From positions 41,206,221 to 41,270,220 of the forward strand of contig NC_134643.1 of the NCBI RefSeq assembly GCF_030463565.1: a DNA stretch of 64,000 nucleotides. Reading direction: 5' to 3'. The notes under the pieces are model-generated. The model was not told the DNA's origin. It did no database searches and saw only the letters and a program-made list of their open reading frames with translations. Source of the DNA: Pelecanus crispus (Eukaryota; Chordata; Aves; Pelecaniformes; Pelecanidae). Both the position numbers and the translations under genes were made by a program. How positions within the stretch are numbered: the first letter of the stretch is position 1; the number at the start of each line of letters is the position of its first letter. Shown here piece by piece: positions 28,201 through 41,200 of the stretch.

Positions 28201-29168
28201 TTGCTTTCTTTTCTGAAAAGATTGAGCTTGACTTGATCATGGACACTGAAGTTCTGTTATCAAAAAGGAGCAACTTGAACTTTACAGAGAACTGGCCTAA
28301 AAAGTTGCTTTTGTTGTCCTAAAAGCAATGTTATTGTGAACTACATAGTAATAACTTTCTTTTTTAATTAGATTTGTTTAATTTTTAACAACACAGATCT
28401 GTGTTCTAAATACTGGCCAAACATACCCATTTATTAAAAAGAAATTAATGTATTTCTTGAGTGCAATTATTAATTTTCTCAAAGTGCTGCCTTTTTGAGA
28501 TAATTTGTAGATTTCCATGTCCTCATCAAAAACTCAAACTAAAACCTTTCTCTACAGTATGCATCTCAAAAGAAACAAAATTTTGTTTATGACTCAAATA
28601 CAGAAATTCCTTAAAGAGCCTTTCTAACGTTTAACAGAAATGGGGCTAAATTTGAGATAATTGGGCTTCTACTATGCAAACAAGGAGTTAGTTTTTACAC
28701 TGCACTTTCCTTCAGTCTTTACACTTTTTTGTAGGTTGTCAGCATAAATTGTTTCCATCTACACTTGATGGAGAAGACTTTGTTCCTGATTGCTCTATAT
28801 CTCCACCCCTCTGAATTTTTTTTCAATAGGTGCACTAGGCCTTCCAATGAGGGGAATGAGCAACAATACCCCTCAGTTAAATCGCAGCTTATCACAAGGC
28901 ACTCAGTTACCGAGCCACGTAACGCCAACAACAGGGGTACCAACAATGTCACTTCACACGCCTCCATCTCCGAGCAGGTATTTATTGATAGCTGCTATTT
29001 CTGCGATTGTGTCTTTCTGCAGAGCTCTTGTTAAATGTTCTGCATATTTTGCCTCACCTACTTTACAGTCTGATTAATTAAAAAAGAAGTAGTTTCTATT
29101 GACCGCTGCCTATGTTAGGGAAATAATACTGTAAGACAGTAAGATAGGACTTACTGTAAGACAGTATT

Positions 29169-29202
<34 letters not shown>

Positions 29203-32200
29203 TATGTAAAGGACAAATGCTGGCAAATTCTGCTTCAGAATGTAAGAGGCTGTTTTTTGGTTGTTCTGGTAAATGTAGAGTTAAAATTTTTATATGGCTG
29301 TCATACACTGCATAAGAATATTAAGGTAGTAGGTCTAAAGCGCTCATTAAAAAAAGAGCTGTAACACCTTTTCAAATGCATAATATTTAAGTATTTATCT
29401 AAACCTGACCAAGGACTTGATCAGTATGTAATGGGTCATCTGGTATTTCTGAAGAAATCTAAAACTAAATTAATTATAGAGAGTAATCCAAACATGCTGT
29501 GTTGATGCTAAGCACAAGTTAAGTTGCAACAGCTCAGAGTCCATCCTACGTTAGTAACCTAAATGAGTAACCAAATACTACTGTACACATTCATCTCTGT
29601 GGATGGTTTTTCTCTTTCAGGGGGATATTGCCTATGAATCCTAGGAATATGATGAACCACTCCCAGGTTGGTCAGGGCATTGGAATTCCCAGCAGGACAA
29701 ACAGCATGAGCAGTTCAGGGTTAGGCAGCCCCAACAGAAGCTCTCCAAGCATAATATGTATGCCAAAGCAGCAACCCTCTCGACAACCTTTTACTGTGAA
29801 CAGGTAAGGCTGCTTAGTCAGACCGTCCCTGTACAGCCATGGAAATGCTTGAATGCTGCTCTGGAAATCTAATTTTTATCCATTAGAATAAAGCTCAAAA
29901 GCGCTGCTTCATGTGTTCTTGTCTCCTGGTGATAAACTTTGAAGCTGCTTTTAATATTCACACAAGCTTTGTGAGACCTTTAAGTTAAATTCTGTTTCTG
30001 ACTACTGAATTTCTGCTGCTGCTTCTTTAAGATATGTGATGTTTCTTGTGTGTTCCTGAGTTTTTGAAACATACATTGATTTTTGGGTATATGTTTCCAT
30101 TTTAAGACTATTCATCTATGAGGTTGGGAAGAAGTAAGGCAAGATTTAAAAACACAATATTTACTCTGGGATAATAGTTAACTGATTCAGATTCAGTAGG
30201 GACCTAGCATTAAATTCTGGAATAATATGGAAAACACTGCTTTCCCATTCATTTAAGGATAAGGTGCTCATTTGGGTGCCAAAAGCTTCTCAGTCACTTC
30301 TGCTCTTTTTCTAACTGGGCAAGACTGTAACATCATAAATCATTGGGCTTTAACTGTGTTTTGGTGCTATGTTTATGCTTAGTTCATACTGATAAACTTG
30401 TAGTAAAAAATGTGTTGATTCTAATTATTTAATGTGTGTGGTCACAGCTTCACACAGCTGACTGCTTTCCAGGCTTCATTCTATGACCTCAGAATCTCTG
30501 CTCGCAGTTTCATCCTTTTTCTCCCTTCAGGCCCTTCCTTACAGGACTGACTCTTACAGGGAGCACAAACAAGCTCATGGCAGTCAGGTGCCACCTCTGA
30601 CCCAATCTAGTATTTTACAAAATGGATAAAGGAAGGTGAAAACTAACGTTATGGTTATCTGAAACTTGGTCAGGCTATTTAGTTCTGTAGTTTCGTACTG
30701 ATACAGGCATAAAAATGCTTTTCTCAATCACAGCAATAGAGATTTGGTAGTACCGGTTTATGTTCTTGGAGTGTGAGAAGATTTTGTATCTTGCCTCTGA
30801 TTACATAGAATTTACCTTTTCTTTCCTGTAATGTATAGCAGCAAGTAAAGGAGATGATAATTTGAAAAGATAATTTTATATCTTAAGGTATTTTTGAAAC
30901 TTGAGCATCACAGAAGGTCGAAATAGTAATATTTAAACACTCTACATAGAGAGGACAATGATTTTGGAGATTGATATATTTATAGAAAGTACTTGTTTAA
31001 ATACTGCTCAGCTGTAGGGTAGATAATGAAATCCCTGTCTGTAGGAGCATTTGAATTAAAATCCTCATCTTCTACTGTTTGCACTGTGTATCATATTTTC
31101 AAGATGCTACGACTTTTACAAGTCGAGAAGGAAATATCACTGGAACAATGACAAGTTCTTATTCCGCAGTTTATTAGCCTACAGAAGATTAGTAGTAGTA
31201 CATAGCCAATTGTTAATTGATATATTTAACAAAATTTTGAAGTTATACTTGGAAAAAAAAAAATTATGGTGTTTCCTTGACAGGTGCATGAATTATGTGA
31301 CTTCTGAGAAGTGTTTTCTGAATGGTTGCCTTAGCAATGAAAGTTTTTAGGTTTTTTAATATAAAAATACTTCACTTCCCCTTTCTTAGTTACGTTGGTA
31401 AAACAGGTTACAAATAATTGTAGAGAAGTATGCATTTTGTGGCCTAATCCATTTCTTATGCCTGAAATTCTTAACATGGTTATTTTTAATTACTTTAAAA
31501 GCAAACCAAAAAAAAAAAACCCTTGCATGAGAAATACTGTCTGTCATCAGGCTGGGTTATATGTTCTCAAGATTGAGTTGTCTCCTGTTGGTGCTCTCAC
31601 CAGGTCTAGAATTCACAGATGATACCAGCAGTGTGTTTCTTCAGATGCGTGAGGTGTCAAAGATCTGGATGTCTTTCAAATACACCACCTTGGGGAAGCA
31701 AAGCAGAACAGGACCAGTCTTGGCTAACTGTTCCCTTTCTTAATGTCACAATCCAAAATGAAGCATTTAGGGCTGTTTCAAATTGGAATGCTTCAGATCT
31801 GTAACTGGAAAAAGTCTGTGTAGGTAAAACTTCCACTAGGAAAAAATTTGTCATTTTTATTTACAGAAACTTCTAAAATCATGTCAACTTCCATCCTGTT
31901 ACAGGGAAAAAAATGAATGTTGTGATTTCCCGTAGGGCAGAAATTCAGAATTTCACTCAGCTGGGGCCTACCTTTGAGCTTCTCAACATCTCCAACTCTC
32001 ACAGAATGAAGTGGATCATTTGTGAGGGTGTCTTTCCAGCCACAGTAGTCCTATATATTTAGATGTCTTCAAACATTTTTGCCTGACTCTGTGAGACTTT
32101 AATTTGGCTGGTGCCCTTGTGTGGCAGAGACCATCCCTACGCTCATAATAGAGCCATATGTACATGGTGATGGTTGCACACCTTAACTGTTCAGCTTATA

Positions 32201-35200
32201 ACTGAGTCATGACAAACTTGATCGCTTCCATGATCCAGCTTCCCACCTGTAAATGAATGGATTGCAGCCTAACTTTTCACTATTGCATTTACTGCTACTT
32301 CATTTTTCTATATGAAATTACTGAGTAACGATCATGTTTGTCATAACTTGTTGGTTGACAGATGTCTTAAGACACAGTGGCTATTAAAAAACTAGGTTAT
32401 TTTGAAGTCATTCCAGTTGTCTTGATTGAGCAGTGCCTGCTGCTGCTGCTCAGAGTTTTCAGAAGTATAAAGGAAAATAATTAAAAGCTGAGTTTAGGCT
32501 AATGTGGGTTGCTTAAGCTTGAAATAATTTAGGTGTCTTAGGGGTTTTTTCCCCTTAATGCATTCCACTGGAAATTACAAAGTATGTATACCCTTTTGTC
32601 TGACTTCCTGGATTTTTTTCACAGTATGTCTGGATTTGGGATGAACAGAAATCAGGCATTTGGAATGAATAACTCCTTATCAAGTAACATTTTTAATGGA
32701 ACAGGTGAGTTTACTCTGATTAATGTTGATCTTAAAGTCCAGTAGAGAGATTTTTTGACTAAAAGAGTCTAATCGAAAATACTTTGTTCTGTTGGAGTGC
32801 AACTTTGTTATAATTTTCAGTTGTTCCACAGAAATGCTGCTCCAAGAGCAGTGCTATGAAACTGTTACTACTTCATAACAGTGGATTTTAATACTTTTGA
32901 AGACAAAACGAAAGTATTCTGTAGAATACTCACTGTACATCACATGACTGTAGATTATACCTAGTCGGTTAGAAATGCAAAATAGCTTATGGAATTGAAA
33001 ATGGGATCAGAGAAGAAAAGATCTATCCTTTTTCTACGAAAACATTATATAGGGTAAAAACAGTGGGAAAGCATTTTTTTTGAAATCTCCTTTTGAACAG
33101 CTGGTTTATAATGTTATCCTTTCATTTGGTTGTTTCAGTTGTGATTTTTCTCTGGAAGTTACTACTTCTCCTGAATTTAATGAACTAGAGAGGGGAAAAG
33201 ATCATTGTGCATAAATGCCTTAGGTTTGTCCCTGCTGATGTTTCTGTAGGTGGCTGTGTATATGAAACAACTTGAGGTGCTGGTGACATCACAGAGTGGA
33301 AGGGTTTGGGCACCCCCTAGGACCTTGTGACATCTTTAGAGAGCTGCAGCTCTGGCCTTGCCTATATAGTATTTTCTGCTGCATATCAAAAACAGTTCCC
33401 ATGTAACTTGCACTGCATTGGCTTTACAGCTGCTTCAGCTTTATCTTATCTAAGGACAAAAGAGCTCCTTGATGCTGCTGCTAATATGGGTTATTATTAT
33501 CTCTCAAATTTCTTCTTGATAGCTCCTTAAATTTTAAACAGGCTACCTATCCTAGTACTGTAATTTTGATAGTCACCTGTATTTTATGCATGCAGTCTTT
33601 AATTCAAAATGAGTAGACCTTGTTACTAAATACTGTTGACTAGCTATTGTTTAAAAACAAACCCCAAACATCTTGATGCTCTTTAGGCTAGCCTCATAAC
33701 ACAGAGGCTGTAGTTATTTGTAATAATTACAGTAAGAGTAAAAAGATGAACTTGAAGAAAGAAAATAAATCCTACGTTTATCTTGCACATAATGAAGTCT
33801 TTGAGTAAAAAATGTAAGGGAATTTAAAACATCTGTTTGTATTGTAGATGGAAGTGAAAATGTGACAGGACTGGACCTCTCAGATTTTCCAGCACTAGCA
33901 GACAGAAACAGAAGGGAAGGAAGTGGCAATCCAACTCCATTAATAAACCCTTTAGCTGGAAGGGCACCCTATGGTAAGACTATACTTTTGAAAGCTCTTT
34001 GAATGAAATCAGTATTGATTCACCTTTTGCTGTTCATAAGACAATAGGTAGTCTTTTAAAAGAAATGCCAGACACTTGAGCTCCTAAGTCTCATTTTTTA
34101 AAATAAATAATCAATATCTCTGTGATTGGAGATTCCCCTCAGGCTTTTGTAAGTATTAGAACTCATCTGCTTTAGTTTCACTGTCAATAGACGTTGTTGG
34201 GGTTTTCAGTCTGTATAGTATGATTACTCTGAAGCTGCTCACTCTAGACATTTCTTAGGCCATAGGTTGTTGTCTAATTGCATGTATACAAGAACTCTTG
34301 AGGTCTGAGTAGTAAATTTTAGAAATAATATTTGATTGCCAGAGGTGTTACTGTGTAAAAAGTCAGCAGCTGTAAACATACTGTATATTTTCTCTGTTTA
34401 TTGGTAGTACTTGCAGTAGTACTGCTCACTGTCAGTCTTATGATGAACATCAGGTTTCAAAAAATAACCTGTAAGCATCAACGATTATCAGTCAGATTGC
34501 AAGTCTGTGTCTATATAATTCTTGCTGAACAGCTTAAAAAAATAATAAAAGGAAAAACTTTAAGGTGGATACAAATCTTATTATTTGTGTCTGAAAAAAA
34601 TTCAGGTAAGCTTAGCGTGAGGCACAATACTTTTTTTTTTGTTACTGCTTTCGTAGATTTGTCGTGCATGTTGCATCAGCTACTCTGAAAAGTTGCTTTT
34701 ATAACCTAAAGTTATTTTTGTGACACTTGTCAAATTTCCAACCAAAAATAACCCAGTGTTTTCTAACGATAAAAAGCTAATGTTTTTTCAGAAATATCTC
34801 CAACTTTAATTGGAGAGAAATAGTAGATACTGCATTATCAGGAGAAAGTAGCCTCATGGACTGGGCGTAACCAGGGCCCTCTGCTTAAGATAGCTGTGAG
34901 AAAGAGCAAAATGAGTTAAACTGAAGTGGCCCTAAACACAGGGAAAAGTCACTTCCCCAAATGAAGACATGAAAAGTCACACTGAGAGCGGAGTGCTAAT
35001 ACGTCTTGTGGTTTATATGAGGTTTTGTCTGTCTCTGAAAGATGCCATTACATGAAAAACTGATTGAAAGTAGGAAGGAGATCCACACAGATGTACTTCC
35101 AGCATGGAGCTGGAGTTCAACATTCAGCAGCACTGCTGCATAAAAAAAAATCTGCAATTCTTCCCATTTCCCTGTTTTGGTGCTAGCATAGCTGTTTGCA

Positions 35201-38200
35201 TGACTGTGTGATATACCAGGAAAGAAATTTCTCTGTCTGAAGAGTTATCTTGAGCATCTGCTTAATACAGGGGGTGGGTATGGTGGTAGAAACAGTCAAA
35301 AAATAGGGATATGAAATGCAGTGGGCACTGTCTCCAGCAACAAAAAATGCAGAGTGCTTTTGGTTGTGATCAAGAAAAACAAGGTTTGAAACTGAGCAGA
35401 GACATACTTTCTTCATGCTTAGCTTATTTAGCAAAATTAGACTTCAAAGAACTTTTTAGCTAGAATGAGAATATGCAATACACAGTTAATTCATTATTAG
35501 TTTTATTCATCCAGTGGAAGAAATCATAACTCTGGATGAAAAGGGTGAACAGCAGAAACAAGATTAACTCGGTGTTTTTTTTCTTAAAATAAAGGAACTT
35601 TGATCTCTATCTTCAGAATACTAGAGAAAGTCATATATTGTCAGCTACTGAACTATTTTAGATCCTATACATCTATTAAGAATCTTTTGAAACATAGGCC
35701 CTAGACTACTTCTGTCTTATCTTCCTCTAGTGCAGTGTTGTTTGCAACCAAATCACTCTTAGTTTTCTTGTCTCTAAGCAAAGAGTAATTGCCCTTGGGT
35801 GTGTGGTGTGGGGGCTTTTCTTTGGTTGGTTTTCTTGCTTGTTTGTTTTGGTTTGGGTTTTGGTTTTTTTAACTGGCATTAAAAAAAAAAAAGAGAATGT
35901 TGCTTTTCAGTAGTCGGAATCCATGTTCCAATGTGACTGGCCTACTTTTTTTAAATTAGGGTCAGAGCACTGAGAGTTGCAGGCTAAATGCTTTCAGTTT
36001 TCATACTGAAAGTAGGAGTCGTTCTTATGTCACAGGCAAGTATTTCATTGGTGATATGTTCTGTTGCAAGTTAGCTGGGCATCCTTTAAGAATACCTGCT
36101 TCTAAAGAGATTATGCTAAGAAATTCTTCATGCAATTAGGGGATGGAGGAAAAATGTATTATAATCTTAAAAACAGTATATCCTTCCTTCATCAGTGGAT
36201 TTCCTTAAGTGCCGCTTTTAATAATGGCTGTAAAGATTAGTTGATTATTTAGATGTGCAAAACAGGTGCTGTTCCTGGTAAAAGTACTGGGCTTCATTCT
36301 TAAAGCAGCGGATGTGTCTATGAATTTAACCCAGAGTGTTTCTCAGCTCACACTTAAATAAGAGGCTTTAGTCTAATATGTGTGGATGTTTTAAATGAAT
36401 ATGCTTTGTTTTGGTTTACCTGTCTTTTTTGAAAGCCGTTTCTGCTGTACAGCTTGCACATAATGAAAATGGGCAGTAAGCAAGATCAACAGCAGAAAAT
36501 TCTTTACTTAACAGTCATTTAATGTTATTCCTGCTTTCATTTTGATGATAGTTGGAATGGTAACAAAACCAGCAAGTGAGCAGTCCCAGGACTTTTCAAT
36601 ACACAATGAAGATTTTCCAGCATTACCAGGCTCCAGCTACAAAGACCCAACATCAAGTAATGATGACAATAAATCTGTAAGTAAACCTTAAATACTCTTT
36701 TATTCTGAGTGTTCATACTTAGATGATTATATCTTAAAATGGGCAGTGACTATATTTGTAATGTAAGATTTTCAAATTTGCCCCTCTAAATTAACAAGAA
36801 ATTTTGCATAAGCAGCATTTCATATATAACTATGTAAATGGAATTTCTCAGGAACTTTTCTGGTCCCAACAGTCACTATGACCTTGCTTTCTTAATTTCA
36901 TGTGACTTTTGTGTATCCTTTTGTATTTTGTGGAGTGGCCAGGGAGGAACTTCCAAGAACACCTCAAAATTTATTTTTGAGAATTGATATATATTTTTCA
37001 AGTTTTGCAGTTCATAATTTCTTTTTCTACTAATTCCAGCTCATTTTTCACTGTTGGTACCTCTCATCAGTAGTAGTAATTTACACATTATAACATCTCT
37101 CTTCAAAGCTGTCAAATCCTCTAAAAGTTAGGTGGTAAATATCACTTGAGGATAAAATTCTTGATAGGGAAATGCAATCTCAGGGAACAAGCTCTTTTAA
37201 TAGAGACCATTGAAAATGAAAATGTTCTGATACAGTTAGTGTTGAATACAGTAAGGAAGGAGGGAGTAAATGTGATTAGATTGTATTACTGCAGACTTGT
37301 TTTAAAGAAGAATAATGAGTAAGAAATAATAGTTACAAAGATATCTTTTGTCAGTATACAGGCTCCTGGAGTGCAATCACAATTTTTTTGCCAGGCATAT
37401 TGTTTACATCTCTTTCCTGGTAGCTGCAAATGTGCCAACTGTATGTTGCTTGCACCTGAAATTGGCTTGAGTTATTATCTGTTGCTACATCATTGAATGT
37501 TATGCGGGAGCAAGGCTGTATGGGGAAAAATACATGATGTGATGAATCCAAAATATCCTCTAGTCACAGGCACTTGGGATATCCATTGTGTATTCAAACT
37601 CAGGTGTAAAATATCTTCTCATTGTCTTAGACTGCAAGCTGTAGGCTCATTAATAGCTCTTACTGTATGACAGGAAGTGGTAAATTTTACATAAGGTTTG
37701 TCAACAGAACTCAAGAGCTTCAGCTTGGTTCTATTTTAGTGCCTAATTCATTAGAGTGACTTGACGTACTGGTTTAGAGTGCTTGACTGAAAGGTATGGT
37801 CAACAGGTTTTTCCATTTGGGTTTGTTTCCATCATACCAATTCTGGAAATTATTTTTAATAGAATTTGAGTACATCAGGCAAAACATCATCCAGCACAGA
37901 TGGGCCCAAGTTTCCTGGAGATAAAAGTTCAACTACGCAAAACAACAACCAGCAGAAAAAAGGGATCCAGGTGTTACCTGATGGTATGTGTCGTTCCACT
38001 TTTTCTTCTTTAAAAGTTTTGACAGTCATTTAGATCACCTTGTTGATTCCTCCACTTCTTGAAAGGAGAAAATTAATTTGTTCTTCTTGCCCAGGTCGGG
38101 TTACCAACATTCCTCAAGGGATGGTGACGGACCAGTTTGGAATGATTGGCTTGTTAACATTCATCAGGGCAGCAGAGACAGATCCAGGAATGGTACATCT

Positions 38201-41200
38201 TGCATTAGGAAGTGATTTAACAACACTAGGTCTCAATCTCAACTCTCCTGAGTAAGTTTCTGGTTTTCAGTACTGTCTTCAGTTTTGATTTTATTATGCT
38301 GTCATTCATAATAATATGCTCGCTTAGCTCACACAACTATCAAACCCACAAGATATTTTGCTAAATATAATTTGAAAACGTAATGACAGTAAAATAAAAT
38401 TTTCACAAACAAGAGAATTGTGCTTCAAGGCATATTGAGATCTTGCTGTGCAAGCTTTGAATAAACCTAGTGGCTTTGCTTATTCTCTTAACTTCTTTAG
38501 GACTTTCTTCAAGGAGTTGATAGTGTATTGTTAATAAATTTCATGTATACGTTATTTTTCAAATAATAATATTCCTTCAGGGTATCTACACTTAACTCTC
38601 AGCAATTTGGGTGGTAAATTCAATTGATACTAGTGTAATAACAGAGCATCTGCAAGTGTTACCCTGCACCAAAGATTAATTTCAATGAAAATGTAGTTTT
38701 ATAGTTAACATCTAGTCATTCAGTTCACCTAAGTTTAGTCATCTAGGCTTCCTGCAGAGGCAGTGGGGAGAAGAGTAGCTAGCGACTGCACTAACAGTGA
38801 GGTAAGTGCTTAAGGTAGATGAGGTGAATCATGAGCCCAGGTTGCCTCTCTTTCTCCACTAGTTATAGAAGGAACCTAGATCAGTTTGGACAAACCACTA
38901 TCTTCTAGGTGACTGTAATTGTGAGAGCAATTTAATTTCTGATACTCTGACTTTCACCCGAGAATCTCCTATCATTTTGTTTCAGCAGAGATATACATAG
39001 TGTTAGCCTTACTGACAGAGTAGTGTATGCATTTTAAGGTTTGCACATAATATATTAACGAAACAAGGACCAAACAACATGCACACACACGGTTCCCATG
39101 TTTCACAAATTTCTGTGGAGCTGCACTTTGAATGCACGAGTTCAGGGAAGATAGATGAATGTGGATATTAAGTTGAGAGGGAAAGCATAGGAAAAATGGC
39201 TCCTGATTTTTTCTGTCTTGAAATAATTGGCATGAATTTACATATTTCTTTCTAGAGATGTAACTTTTTTAGAAATTACCACTTCTAGAAATTTTGTAGA
39301 GCTTGCATCAAAACTTAGTCAAATTGTTGTGCCATTGACACTTTTAAAAATATTTCAAAACAATCATCCAAAGTCAGCCTTGTAATACAATTGTCTGTAG
39401 TTATTTGCAGAATGCGTTACGTTAATGTAGTATCTTCTTCATTTGTAGTCTCGCAGATCACTCCTCCGTTGAATCCAGTAGTTTCCCACTCCCGTCCCCT
39501 TCTCCCACAACATAGAGAAGTCACAAAGAACAGTTACACTGACTATGGGTTGCTCTTTTTCCTTGGTAGTCCCAGAGCTTACAGCACTGACTGGGAGATG
39601 GGTCTCCTGGATCTACATGATACTGAAGTAATTTGCTGTTCTCAGTACAGATTGCTTAAACATAATTTGAGGATGATCAGCTGAAAGTAGAACGCCTTTG
39701 TTCATTAAAATAATCTCAAGTACATCAGTCTCTGAATTCTTGAGCTGTGCCTAGACACAGGTGGAATCCAGTTATGTCATTTGGTTACATAGCTACTTTC
39801 TCTAGATGTTGGCAGGCAGAATAATAGTAGTGATACTACTTTTAGTGATACTATTTGATGTTTTTTATTCAATGTTATTCATTAGTTTTAATGACTTAAC
39901 ACAAAGCTTAAGCTTAACATACCTATTGGAGAGTCTACATAAAACTGGTACCTCGTTACAGAGGGGTACGAAACATGCTTTGATGATGTGATGACTTGTA
40001 GCTGTGTTACGCAGCTCCTGAATACAGCATCCAAATTATTAGTGTGTCTTTGTACATAAGCAGTATATATACCTGGCATATGCTGCTGCTTTTCCTTAGC
40101 AGGTATGCTGTAAATAGCTGGCTTTTTAAAAGCTTTTAACAGTTTATTTCTCTGTACAGGGTATTAAGGGTCTTGGAGGGGGTAGGGTTAGTATTTTATC
40201 CAGACAGTTCTGTATCAGAAAGCTGGTTTTATTTTATACTACAGAAAAGATTTGCAAACAGCCTGTGCAGTCCTCAGTGTCTGGCCTGCCATCTTGCCTT
40301 ATGTTAAACATCCTTTGCTTCCTTTATGAATTGTTGTTTGAAAAACTAAAAGCATTTCACATGTGGAAAGCTGAAATTTTCTGCCTTGTGAGCTACTTCT
40401 CACGGTAAAGATACCTGTCTGACTTAAACGCTTTGCACAATAAATGTGCTATTAGAAAAAAAAATTAGAATTCTATCTGTATCTCTAAATTTTGAATTAA
40501 CCCTTCTAACTCCTAGTTTTATATAGATTTTTCCATGCAGGTATGTTAAGATTTATTTTGGTTGTTGAAAGAATGATTATGTATTACCTGTACAGTCCTG
40601 TATTTCTTTGTTAAGAAATATGCTTCTAATTCCTTAGGATAATTTAAAATTCTACATAAACAAAAATTAAAAAATACGGCATTACTATATTTAATTCTTT
40701 AGAGATTATGTAGCTGTTTGTTCATGTTCTGAAGCTTTCTGAAATATTCATCAAATAGACTGTAGGCTGTCCGATACCTTCTTGAAAAATGTTAAATTAG
40801 TAGAGTTTTGTTTGTATCATAGAGGGAACACTGTGCACAAATGCTTCAGTTTTTATTGCATGTGGAGGTGCACTCCCAAGGATGTAAAATCCTGAATTCT
40901 CTGCCCTAGGAAACAAAACCTCTAGGGCACGCACGAGGTGATGGACTTGCAGGACGCTCCTCTCCTTGGGGCAATGCCTATCCATGCTTTCAGTAGAAGG
41001 AGTGGTTTAGTTATTTTCAACATCTGCAGATTTTGCCACTGAAATCTTCCTTCAGGCTCTAAAGCATAAGTTTTTGCTAATAGTAGGATTAACTACCCTA
41101 GTGTAAGATTGACACCACTTTATCAGTGTAGTTTTTTTCCCCATATAGCTCAGCTGGTAGTTGGTTGTGTTCAGGTCATTTGGTAGGTTTCCGATTGTGG

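Noticed and set aside
39450-39684. Possible cassette exon after TTCATTTGTAG in the 3.8-kb CNOT2 intron
   Set aside because: The acceptor-like sequence is plausible, but no convincing donor follows, and known CNOT2 protein has no insertion at this point.
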